64,000 nt of DNA, from NCBI GenBank assembly GCA_015179045.1, contig WHUZ01000001.1, positions 1,054,001 through 1,118,000 of the forward strand, read 5' to 3'. The first letter of the stretch is position 1; each line of letters starts with the position of its first letter. Source of the DNA: Kalaharituber pfeilii (taxonomy: Eukaryota > Ascomycota > Pezizomycetes > Pezizales > Pezizaceae). This document shows positions 48,199-59,091 of the stretch, piece after piece. The position numbers and the translations under genes were made by a program. A model generated the notes under the pieces. That model did not search any database and had not been told where the DNA came from. It saw only the letters and a list, made by a program, of their open reading frames with translations.

Positions 48199-51100
48199 TC
48201 ACGACAAATTCCCAAACCCCCTCTTCCTTGTCCCATTGACCCCTGCTGTGATTTCATCGCTCTCCCCTACAAACTCCTTATTCGCTGCCTCGTGAATACC
48301 TCTCAATATGTACCTCACCCCTGCCAGGTTAAATCCCATCTCGTCTTTTTGCCGCCGCAGCGCCGCGCGGAGGTGCGCGCGGACGGAGTCGAGCATCGGA
48401 CGCATGGTTTTGGATGCGACGAGTTGGCGGTGGTGGGTGCGGAGGAGGAAAAAGAGGATGCGGGAGGTAAGGGGGATGTTCCATTCCTATTCCAATTTGA
48501 TCAAAACAAAAATGTTAGCAGGTGTGCGGATGCAAGAATGGAGAATTTTTGATGCGCAGGTAATGTTAGTGGTGATGAAGGGGATGTAAGCTGAGGTGAT
48601 ATTATGAGGGAATCTCAAATATGGCCAATCAGGGCGGATATATGTCACGTGCCATTATACAGAGAGTGTATAAGCAAGATGGAAGGCGAGAACGGGATTG
48701 GGAGATGGGGCAAAGAAGTTTTATGTTTGTAGGTATCTGATGACTCCAAAAGGGGAAATATGGTAATTAAAACGGGTAGTTTAGCTTTAAAAGGGTATAG
48801 TCGCCTTTTGGTTCCGTTCCTCTGGAGCGAAGCAAACCGGGAAATCATTGAAATACATAGCGGTAATAACAGTCGATATCCAATGATCTTGTAAAGATCG
48901 GGAAAAAAAAAGAAGAAAAGAAAAAGAAAAGAAAACAAAAAATTATCGGATACCTTTGCCGCCCAAATATCCAAAAACCGCATCATCTTCTCCACCTTCT
49001 CAAACGGCAGCACTAGGAGAGCGTCCTGCAAGTGCGAAGCCTTGACCTTCGAAATAATATTTGCGAGGTGCGTTTCTGCACTGATGTTACCAAGGGCAAC
49101 GTATACGGGGTTACGTTGCGGCGGGGCGATGCTGATTCCTGGGCGGCGGGCCTGCGCTTCTGCGTGCGCTTGCAGCAGGTTGAGGTCGTCGATACCCATG
49201 TCGATGGCTTCCATAATGCGTTCACCAGCCATGAGTGTTTCGGCGGTTTGTTTGCCAACAGGGGCGGATCCGGCTGTGCCGTCATCGAGAGAAGCAGTGA
49301 GAGTAGACTCATAGAGTTCTTCTAGCTCCTTCTCACGCTCTTCTTCGAGGAAAATCTGCAGGGCGACGCAAAAGCAATTGTTAGCACCGAGACGTGTTTC
49401 GGAGGAGGCCGTTAGTTGATGGGAAAGGAGTGAGAGTTCCCGTATACCTGGTCATCAGTCTGTTCCCAAATTCTAATACTTTTATCGTGGCTCGCACTAA
49501 CCACAAACTCACTGACCCTGCCCACCGCTAACGCCCAAACCTCCCCATGGTGTCCTTCCATCTTTTGAATATTTTCAAACTTGTCCCCATCCCAGTACTT
49601 GATGAGCCTGTCTTTACTCGCTGAGAAGAAGTTGTGGCTGTCCCGCTCGAAGCAAACCTGCATGATGCTGTCACTGTGTGCGAAGAAGCTCTTGTGCACG
49701 TCGCCAAAGTCGAGGCCCCAAATCTTGACGTTTTTGTCTGCAGAACAGGTGGCGATGAGTTTGGAATCAGAGGAGATGTCGATGTTTAGAACTGGTAACT
49801 TGTGGCCATAGAGGTTATGCAGCTGCTTTAGTGTATCTGTAAAGAATATACGAACTGTATTGTCTAGCAATGCAACGGCAATGTGCTTTCCGTTCGGTGT
49901 ATACCGTACTGCAAGAATATCATCCTCCATCTTCAACGTACGTTTGTGTACGAGCTTCAATCTCGGCGTGGTCCTTTTCGTGCCAGGGATTTCTTCTTGC
50001 ACCACCTCAAAATTCCAGAATTTGGCGGTTTTATCGGCACTGCCCGTCACAAGGGACTTTCCATCAGGGTGTACTTGGAGTGACCATATTGCCCCTTCAT
50101 GTGCTTTTATAGATTCGATCATCACAGAAGAAGCAACGTCAAATAGCTCTATTTCGCCCGTTTTCGTGCCTACAACCACCTGTGAGGTGTCAATCACGTG
50201 ACGAGGCAGACGTTGAATTTGCATGAAAACTTACAATCTTATCACCAGGGAGGAAAGAACAACATAGTGAATATCCACAATCAAACGTCCGTATGCATGT
50301 AGATGTCTTGACGTTCCATATCTTCAGCGACTCGCTTGAAGCAGACGCTAGCATTCGATCATCCGAACTCAGCGCCAGACTTCGAACATCCGACTTATGA
50401 CCCGGTAGCTCTACCGAATATAATTTCTTGTAATCAGGGACCTCCGATTCCTTACTCTTATCTTTTGAACTAGTAGGCTTTCGTATATCGTATAATTCAA
50501 GGGCATTGCTTGTCAATGATACAAGAATCTGGATTGAGCTTGATTTTCCGGGTTTTATTGCCCAGTCTATCCCTCTAACCTTCCCAGCCGCTCGTACTAT
50601 TACATAGGAAACAAATATGTCATCCACTGTGGCGGAGGATAGGTCCTCTACACCGTTTGTGTCAACCTTTGTGCCTGCTTTTTCGGCTTTTCGCTTCCGC
50701 TTTCGCTTTAGCAACCGTTTTATTTCGTCTTCGGTCCGTATCCGCCAAATCTCAACGTTTTTATCTGTCCCATGTGTAGCGATGTAGCTTGATGATGGGT
50801 GAAAGGTTACTGTGACGCCTCGGTCCTTTGTCGAGCGGTACAGGTATCCTCGGTCAAGCAGGCAGTTTATATCTCCCTTTGCAGCGCCAGCACTAAGGCC
50901 TCTAGGATCAATAGCCCAAACCTTGAGTTCCCCATCGTTTCCGGTAGTGATGCATCCCTTCCCGTCAGGTGACAACGCCATTCCCCAGCATTCGCCGTTG
51001 TGTGCAACGTGTGTCTCCATACAATGTTGTGTCGACAGCTCCCATAGTTTTAACAGTGTGTCCTTCCCGGTACTGATTAACCATCCGTCTTCATCCCGTT

Positions 51101-51726
51101 CAGCATCTTCCATTGTTGCATCCTCGCCTTCTTCCGCCACAGGCGCTCGTAAGAACCCCACCGTGGTAATCTGATCCTTGTGGCCCTTCAACTTGTAGAG
51201 CCCGACCTCCGCAATCAGATCCCACACAATGATACTCGCATCCTTACCACCACTCGCTAGCCTCGTCCCCGAGCTATCAAACGCCAATGCCGATACCGCC
51301 GATCTATGCCCATTGAAACTAATCACCAACTGCGCCGTCTTCCAATCCCAGATCCTTATCGACCCATCACTGTACCCTACTGCAAACACATCATTGTCGG
51401 TCTTGGATTGCGTGACTATCGTGACTTCGGCCTTGCAATTGTCGTCCTTCCACCGTGACAGGAGCTCGCCAGATTTGATGTCCCAAACGAGGACCTCTTC
51501 GTTCGCGGGGACAACAGCGGCGCCGGCGCTGGTATGCCGTGTTGTGCTGGAGGAGCTGGGCGCCCATACAGGGTTTGCTGTTGGTGAAGCAACGACGCCA
51601 AAGGTTTTGAGGTGTTCGTACCGCCTGTAGGAGCAGCAGAGAATTGTATCAATTAGCACGGTAATGCATACAACAGTGGGAAAGCTTGATGGATGATTTT
51701 AGGCCGCACAGATATGACTTGACCAT
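48199..51726 (-). CDS. UTP12: U3 snoRNP / SSU processome WD-repeat protein Utp12 (Dip2)
   Basis: Five exons: 51726-51710, 51624-50235, 50179-49448, 49355-48954 and 48486-48199, giving 942 residues, about the size of the yeast protein. Exon 1 is only 17 nt (MVKSYL) and joins RYEHLKTFGVVAS. Two WD-repeat propellers follow, with blades such as SVSALAF-type units, GRVSEFVVSASHDKSIRIWE and ATCSADKNVKIWGLDFGDVH. A linker (IFLEEEREKELEELYESTL) leads to the C-terminal Utp12 domain (ERIMEAIDMGIDDLNLLQAH, LVLPFEKVEKMMRFLDIWAA, EWNIPLTSRILFFLLRTHHR). The protein is part of the UTP-B complex that processes pre-18S rRNA in the nucleolus. It is transcribed divergently from MCM4. Confidence 0.93.
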
Positions 51727-52164
51727 TGCGACTTCCTGTGTGTCGGCGCAGTCTCAATCGAATGCGGGCGGATAATGCGCAAGGACGCAGAATTCCAGCG
51801 TGCAAAGCTTTGGAGTACTTGAGGAAATATTTTGTCCGAGTTGTAAATCTTGGCGCAGCGCAGGCCGCGTGCTTACTCAGCAGGAGCAGCAGCAGCTGCT
51901 GGGGCACACGCCAAGACGCGTAGGTACTGTATCATAGGGCGCGGGCCACTTTAGAGCGTGCGCCGCCAAGCCTCTGCGCGTTGCGGGACAACGCGAGTTT
52001 TTGCAGGTGCCTTTATTGCTGCCCGCCCCGGCGCCCCTGCTGTGCGGGCGGCGGCAGCTGGAGCTGTGCAAGCCCCCACCCCTCCACGCACTCTCTCTCC
52101 GTCTCGCACAACACCACGTTCACGATAGCCTGATCTCAGCTGCGAATAGAACATCTCCATAACG
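51727..52164. promoter_or_regulatory. Shared divergent promoter of UTP12 and MCM4, with one MCB-type site
   Basis: Only 438 bases separate the two start codons. The region is GC-rich and contains ACGCGT (51916-51921), the MluI cell-cycle box bound by MBF-type factors at G1/S genes such as MCM genes. A further AACGCGAG lies near 51991. One 6-mer is weak evidence by itself, but its position before a replication gene fits. Confidence 0.5.
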
Positions 52165-55100
52165 ATGCCGTCTCGACGCAGCGCTCGCGGAAGCTCGAGC
52201 CAATCCACCCCGACGGCCGCCAGACACCGGAGCCCACCGCCAGCCATTGACGAGGACGATGGCGGTGCTACTCCCCGTGCGTCTGCTGCCCAGCAGCATA
52301 GAGCGTCGTCCCCGCTGTTCTTCAGATCCTCGTCACCTGGAGCGCCCTCTGCACGTGGGGATATGAGCTCGCCTGCTGTGCAGCACCTGCGGGGGAGGGC
52401 CCCGTACATTGACGGTATGTGATTCTTGCAGAGAGTCCGTCAAAGCTGGCTAATGCTGAGGATTGGGAATGCAGCGTCTTCTCCGCTTCGATATGCGTCC
52501 AGCTCCTCGCCGGTGCGGGGCAGTGCCGACCAACGCGGGCAATTGAGGTCAGATGTCGGGACGCCCTTCTCTTCCAGCGCTCTCAGGTTCGAGCACACTC
52601 CCGATCAACACAGACAAGAAAAGCGCTGACATAAATGACAGGTCCGATGCTATGACCCCCGCAACCAGAGCCATCTATCGCGGTGACATCGGCTCCTCTT
52701 CAGCGCTCTATTCCTCTCCTGCCCGTCGCCGAAGGCTCTTTGTTGATGCTTCAGGCGCCCCAGTCTCTAGGGAACAAGATGTCGAGCCTGCCTCTGAAAC
52801 CCATACCTTTAGCGCCGCACCCACGTCCGAAGCCGACGGCCCCGGCACCCGCATCATTTGGGGCACCAACATCTCGATCGAGAACACCATCGTACAATAC
52901 CGTAATTTTCTTCTAAACTTCAAGCACCGGTACTGCATGCGTCACAAGGGGGAAGAAGTGAAGCCCGGCGAAGGGGAGGAACTAGTCTATGTAGAAATGA
53001 TCAAGAATATGCGAGCGCTAGGCCTAACAATTCTGAATCTGGATGTGCAGAATTTGTTGGCGTATCCGCCGACAAAAAAGATTTATCATCAGTTGCTGAA
53101 CTATCCTCTGGAAATGGTGCCGATTATGGATCAGACGTTGAAGGACGTGTATGTATCGATGTTGGAAGAGGTCGGAGCAAGTGTAGACGAGATTGATGCA
53201 GCAAGTGGGACGATATTCAAATGTAGGCCGTTTAATTTGGATAAGAAGGTTAATATGAGGGATCTTAATCCCGCTGGTACGTGCTCTTGTTTTACAATAT
53301 ACTAGAGGATAAGCTAATCTGCGGTTATAGATATTGACAAGATGGTCAGCATCAAAGGTCTGGTCATCCGAACTACTCCCGTCATTCCAGACATGAAAGC
53401 AGGTTTGTGATATTCCATCTCTCTCTGGAAACATTCCCTAATTCTTTTACATAGCCTTCTTCCGCTGCCAAATCTGTAACCACACTCTCGAAGTCATCCT
53501 TGATCGCGGCAAAATCGCAGAACCAACCACTTGTCCTCGTGAAATCTGCGGTTCGCCAAACTCAATGCAAATCGTCCACAACCGCTCTATCTTCCTCAAC
53601 AAGCAAGTCATCAAGCTACAGGAAACACCTGACAGTGTCCCCGACGGACAAACCCCGCACGCTGTCTCCCTCTGCTGCTACGACGAGCTTGTAGACGTGG
53701 CTCGGGCCGGTGATCGAATCGAAGTGACCGGTGCATTCCGCTCTATCCCCGTCCGCATTAACCCCCGCCAGCGCACAGTCAAGAGTCTATTCAAGACTTA
53801 CATTGATGTCATGCATATCCAAAAGATAGACAAACGCCGCCTCGGCATCGACGTCTCTACTCTCGAAAGCGAAGCCGCACAAGAAGCGGCCTCGAACATA
53901 GAAGAAGTACGCAAAGTCACCGACGAGGAGATCATCAAGATTAAAGAGCTCGCGGCGCGATGGGACGTCTACGACATCCTGTCGCGGTCGCTTGCTCCAA
54001 GCATCTACGAAATGGACGATGTCAAAAAGGGGGTCTTATTACAGCTCTTTGGAGGCACGAACAAAACCTTCAGTAAAGGCGGTTCACCTCGCTACCGCGG
54101 TGACATCAACGTCCTCCTCTGCGGCGACCCTTCCACATCCAAATCCCAGCTCCTCCAATACGTGCACAAGATCGCCCCTCGCGGCGTCTACACCTCCGGC
54201 AAGGGATCCTCCGCCGTCGGTCTCACTGCCTACGTCACCCGCGACCCCGAAACGCGCCAGCTCGTTCTCGAGTCCGGCGCGCTAGTCCTCTCTGACGGCG
54301 GCGTCTGCTGCATCGACGAGTTCGATAAGATGTCTGACGCTACTCGCTCTGTGCTACACGAAGTCATGGAACAGCAAACAGTGTCGATTGCCAAAGCCGG
54401 CATCATCACGACACTCAACGCACGCACGTCCATCCTCGCCTCTGCCAACCCGATAGGGTCAAAATACAATCCGAACCTACCAGTTCCACAAAACATTGAT
54501 CTCCCTCCCACCTTGCTCAGCAGATTTGACCTCGTGTACCTGGTCCTCGACAAAGTCGACGAATCCATGGACCGCAGGCTCGCAAAGCATATTGTTGGCA
54601 TGTACCTCGAAGACACGCCCGAGAATGCCGCTGGGCGACAAGAAATCGTCCCCGTGGACCTACTCACAGCATACATCTCGTACGCACGCCAAAACATCCA
54701 CCCCAAGCTCACTGAGACCGCAAGCGAGGAACTTGTGCGCGCTTACGTGGAAATGCGGAAGCTCGGTGAGGACGTTCGCGCAGCCGAGCGCCGCATCACG
54801 GCCACCACGAGACAGCTAGAGAGTATGATCCGCCTGTCGGAGGCGCACGCAAAAATGCGGCTGTCGCAAGAGGTCAATGAGGATGACGTCAAGGAGGCCG
54901 TGCGCCTCATTAAGTCTGCAATCAAGGAGTCCGCCACGGATCCGATTACGGGTAAGATTGACTTGAGTCTGATTAGCACAGGCACATCGACGGCGCAGAG
55001 GAAGAGGAGGGAGGATCTAAAGAATGCGGTGCTGGGAATCCTGGATGACATGACCAAGAGTGGCGGGGCGGCCAGGTATGCAGAGGTCATGAAGCGACTT

Positions 55101-55235
55101 ACGGAGCAGAGTTCAGTGTCGGTGGAGGCGCAGGAGTTTGCGGAGGTGGTACGGGCTTTGGATATGGAGGGGTTGGCCAGAGTGGTGGGCGAGGGGGCGA
55201 GGAGGGCGATTAGGAGGATTACGGCGCATGTGTGA
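52165..55235 (+). CDS. MCM4: DNA replication licensing helicase subunit MCM4
   Basis: Five exons: 52165-52414, 52475-52586, 52642-53276, 53331-53402 and 53455-55235, giving 949 residues. The N-terminal tail is rich in Ser/Pro (SSPLRYASSSSPVRG, GTPFSSSALRSDAMTPATRA), the usual target of CDK and DDK. The MCM N-terminal domain has a zinc finger (CQICNHTLE, then CPREIC). The AAA+ core has Walker A GDPSTSKSQLL, Walker B CIDEFDKM, sensor-1 ASANPIGSKYN and arginine finger LLSRFDLVYL. MCM4 is part of the Mcm2-7 ring loaded at origins in G1. Introns 2 and 4 have unusual donors (GTTCGA, GTTTGT). The join at 52586/52642 removes a 55-nt intron with branch site CTGAC; without it the frame ends at 52626. 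Confidence 0.96.
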
Positions 55236-56032
55236 GTGGAGGTAAAAGGAGAGAGCGGGTGTGGATTGTATGTGTGTGTTTATGATTGATGGGTTCATCA
55301 TGCTCGTTTTAGAGATTTCTGCACGGAATTGATCAATGATAGCGTTGGGTTTGTCTGATGATACATGCAATTGACGAATATCCATTATCAAAATGCTTCA
55401 TGATGTTAAATACAAAAACATGGTCGTGGGCTTTTGTGTTTGTAACTTTCTTAATTTGCACTCAAAGCACTCCATAACAGTGCCTATGTTCCTCATAGAT
55501 ATAATGTTAGGTCATGGCGCCCAAGAGCATTTGCTTAATCACAAAGTGGGCAAGCGAAGCGGCAGGATTATCATACAAAAACGCCAGACTAGACGTCGAA
55601 TTGAAATGTATAAAATGGAGAGTATGTCACATAAGGTATTGAGTAAAAAATGCTACAATACCAAATGTCAATAGACTCGTATATAAAAACAATGCAAGGT
55701 GAATATTTCCATATCTTTGAAGTAGAAACCTCCGAATTCTTTATAGCATAAAGCCGACTTCAGCGGTCTCTTCTCATTTCCGTATTATAGATGAAATTAG
55801 TTCCTGTCTGTCTTTTTGTTGCTATAAAATGGATAAGAAAGATTAAGTTATTTTAGAGTATTTTAAGATTTGGTTTATATTTGAATTCGTAAATTTCAAT
55901 TGTGCACACTCCCTACTGTGTCTCTCGCAAGGTTTGAATATCTTAAAATCTCATAATACAATTCGATAGCTACATAATCATAATTAACAAAATCACGTGG
56001 TATACTGACAAGAGAATAAATAATGAACTTAA
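55236..56032. other. Convergent 3' region between MCM4 and the dehydratase gene
   Basis: AT-rich, with no recognisable gene. A 93-codon plus-strand frame at 55393 looks like chance. Confidence 0.55.
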
Positions 56033-57442
56033 TCACGACTCCGACTTGATTGGGTCTCCGTAGGTTTTCCTATATCCCTCCTACATGGCACAAAATTGTT
56101 AGTCCGGAAAAAACATGCTTCTATTTTCCCGCTGCTCTGCGGTGTATCACAACTCACCAGCATTTCCAGACTGATATTACTCCCACCGCATACCACTACC
56201 ACCACCGTATCTTCCTTGCTTAGCCCCTTCACCACCTTCCGCAGCACCCCCTCATAGCACACCGCTAGACTCGCTCCGCACGCCGCCTCTACCATGCATC
56301 TCTCCTCCTCGGCAAACCTGACACACGCTCTCGCGGCCTGTGCATCCTCGAGCACGATGCTCCGCACGTTCTCCCTCTGTGCGAGTTCAAAGCACTTGTC
56401 CGCCACCTTTCTTGCGCCGAGAGAAATTGCGATGGAGGTAATTGCTGGCAGCGCAGTATTGGCGCCAGCGACAAGCGATGTGTTTAGGGATGCGGCCCCT
56501 TGGGTCTCGACTGCGATTAGGGGCACGTGGGAGAGGGAATGTTTCTGGAGGCCGAGTTGGAGGCCGCAGAAGAGGCCGCCGCCGCCGACGGAGGCAATGA
56601 TGGCGGCGGGCGGAGCGCCGGAGAGGTCGTGGAGGAGCTCGGTGATGAGCGTGGAATTTCCTGGTCAGCCGTTAGGCGAATGGGTTAAGCGTAGAATCAA
56701 GAAGGAATGGGGTAAATCACCCTCCCAGACGTCGGGATGGTCAAACGGCGGGCAATACACGCCCACTGCGCCGTCCCTAGCCTCCTTCTTCATCATCTCC
56801 CTCAAGTACTCGTCCGCTTCCGCCCAGCTCTCGCCCTGCTGCACCACCTCTCCGCCCGCTTTGCGGATCTTATTGATCATGAGCGGGGTAGTCAATAAAG
56901 GCACTACAACCGTGCACGAACATCCCAGTGAACGTGCGGCTACCACGGCAGCGAGACCGGCGTTGCCGCCAGAGGAGATGTAGAAGTGCGGAAGAGGAGA
57001 GCTGGGAGCAAGGGACTGGAGCGCTTTCAGGCAGAAGTTGCCGACGCCGCGGGATTTGAAGGAGCCGGAGGGTTGGTGGAGGTCGAGTTTGAGGAGGACG
57101 GTGCTGAGAGGAGAAGAATTAGTAGAGAACATACACAAGAGTAGAAGGAATCGAGAAAGTTGTATAGTTACGCAACGGGGTTTGGAGTGACAAAAGGCAA
57201 TTGGTATATACTTCTCGTGGTGGTTCAATTGCTGCGGTCGTGTAGCGAAGAGAAACGATACAGAGATACGGTAACATAAAAGAATTCAGGTCATAAAGCT
57301 ACTTGATTACGAAGCTAACGTAAATATACACATACCATCCGGTGGCTTCCGAGAGGCATTTACTCTCGATTAGAGGCGAGTGGAACCAAGGGAGCTTTGG
57401 CACCTCCTGGGAGTATTTGTACTCGTCATCAAGCTTGATCAT
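56033..57442 (-). CDS. CHA1: L-serine/threonine dehydratase (PLP fold type II)
   Basis: Four exons: 57442-57336, 57103-56721, 56660-56158 and 56080-56033, giving 346 residues. The first exon reads PWFHSPLIESKCLSEATG and joins VLLKLDLHQPSGSFKSRGVG, which carries the PLP Schiff-base lysine (GSFKSRG). The phosphate-binding loop is SSGGNAGLAA. The tetraglycine-type loop (SVGGGGLFCGLQLGL) and VVVVCGGSNISLEML follow, with a short last exon ending KTYGDPIKSES. The enzyme deaminates L-serine and L-threonine to pyruvate and 2-oxobutyrate, usually catabolic and cytosolic or mitochondrial. A role on D-serine or as a serine racemase is less likely but not excluded. Confidence 0.92.
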
Positions 57443-57954
57443 TGTAAGTAGCGGCAACCAGCTAGATGGTGGCAACTAGTAGCTGTTGGCGATAGTTTCT
57501 CCGGCTTAGATACCCGGAAGTCGAATTGAGCGATGTAGGGACGTTGCTAAGTGATGCAACAGGTATCGATAATAGGAATATCAAAACTTTTTAAAGTCCG
57601 GACCATCAATCAGATAGATTGTAACATTTCAGTTGCAATTGGGTATATATAGTTCTGGACAGAAAAGTTGGAGTCAAAGTGATGGAGATGCTCGGTATAT
57701 ATAATACCTCGTGAATTCCTACATCAGTAGAACAATAGTCCCCTTGCTGGTGGTGGATCGACAAACTTAGCAATCCATGCAGCTCAGGGCAGCAGCCACT
57801 TGAGATATCATAGTTTAGTTTTGATAAGCTAGTTGCGTAAAGGGTGCAAAGAGAAAACCGTTAACGCCGTTAACGTTTGTACCGAACGCCACAAAACTGG
57901 CTAATACCGGGTAGCTTAGACCGGTGGCTCTGTGAGTAGTAGGCCTTAGTCTCG
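57443..57954. other. Upstream region of the dehydratase gene
   Basis: No gene seen. A palindromic word AACGCCGTTAACG lies near 57862. Confidence 0.4.
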
Positions 57955-58176
57955 TTAATATGAATATTGTATTCCGGTCCCCACTACCCAGCAGGTCCTA
58001 TCAACTCCTGTGGAAGCGTTGCTGAATTCGGAATATCCAATCAAGTTTGCCATTGTGGTATTGCCTATATCCTTGTTGTAGTCTAGGAAGTCGAATGTGT
58101 GCTGCTCAAATTTGTTCGTGGAGTGGATGTAACAAATTGCTTGGCTGCTGCCTAGCAGCATGGTCGCAGTGGGCAT
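57955..58176 (-). CDS. Small hypothetical ORF (73 aa)
   Basis: The frame begins with ATG, preceded by a pyrimidine-rich leader and a TATATC element about 20-30 bases upstream, and contains HTFDFLDYNKDIGNTTMANL and CWVVGTGIQYSY. It has a neutral, globular composition with two Cys but no clear signal peptide. I do not recognise it. It could be the first exon of a longer gene or chance. Confidence 0.25.
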   Translation of the reverse strand: MPTATMLLGSSQAICYIHSTNKFEQHTFDFLDYNKDIGNTTMANLIGYSEFSNASTGVDRTCWVVGTGIQYSY

Positions 58177-59091
58177 GGGTATGAGAGAGAAAGATATATC
58201 GATGGCATTGTTAATATGTAAGTGGGGGTGATATGATAGGATGAAAATCGCAAGATGGAGTTTTATACCTATCTCAAATTAAGTATGGGACCACTAGTGC
58301 AACGAAAATTGTGAGCTAGTCCCGTCGCCAATTCTAACGTAGAGGCCTCCTGTGATGGTGTGTATGAGCCACGATGGGCTTGATGTGCAACTTTCAGCCA
58401 GCTAGACTCTTTCAACAAGCTGTGGAGAGCCTACTCTCAGCAGCTGTTGATGGGATAGTTAACACCAGTCCGGTGCTCCATCGATGTTACTTGAGAGTTC
58501 CGCGACCTACATCCAGCATCTGTCACAGGTGTTGCGTCACCCGCTTGGCAGCGCGCATGGGGCAGCTGCATCGGCGTCATGACGCCAAGAGTATCGGCGC
58601 CTCCATTGCGCCTCCGGTGCGCCAAATCGCGCGTTTTCGTTCCTGACATCCCAAGGCTGTCATTGCAGCCCCCAATGAACCCTTGCAGCCCTTATTACTT
58701 ACCTCTGTCGCTGCACACCAACGGCCAGGCCCTTGCCTACCATCGAGCGTAGAGCGCACACGAACCGAGGGAGTAACAACACCACAAAATATACATATCC
58801 TGAGCCAATCATCTCGCGAACCATTGCAAGAGATTATCCGCAATCTTAAGGTCGATACAGCAGTGTTAACATTGTTAGTCGAGGCGGAGCCGAAGTTCAC
58901 TGCAGTCACTCTCGAACTCGCAGAGTCCATCTCTGCCGTTCCGATCATTCTCAATCTTCGCCGCCGGGACCAACAAGCTTAGCACGAGGAAGGGAACCGT
59001 TCGGGTTTTCGCTGCAACAGCCACGTCTTGCTGGCTGCAACCGTCCCGCCCACCAATAGCACTTCCAGTGCTTCAGGCATTCATTAACGAG
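58177..59091. other. Upstream region of the EED gene
   Basis: Overlapping frames on both strands at 58374-58982 have no recognisable content. The EED 5' UTR should lie at the right end. Confidence 0.45.

Noticed and set aside
55393..55674. 93-codon plus-strand frame after MCM4
   Set aside because: No family resemblance, AT-rich 3' flank, and no splice or promoter signals.
58577..58982. Overlapping frames on both strands upstream of EED
   Set aside because: Neither has recognisable sequence, and the two compete for the same DNA with no splice support.
59068..59091. Earlier ATG for EED
   Set aside because: Kept as an alternative only; the second ATG directly precedes the family-like WKLPQLKT start.
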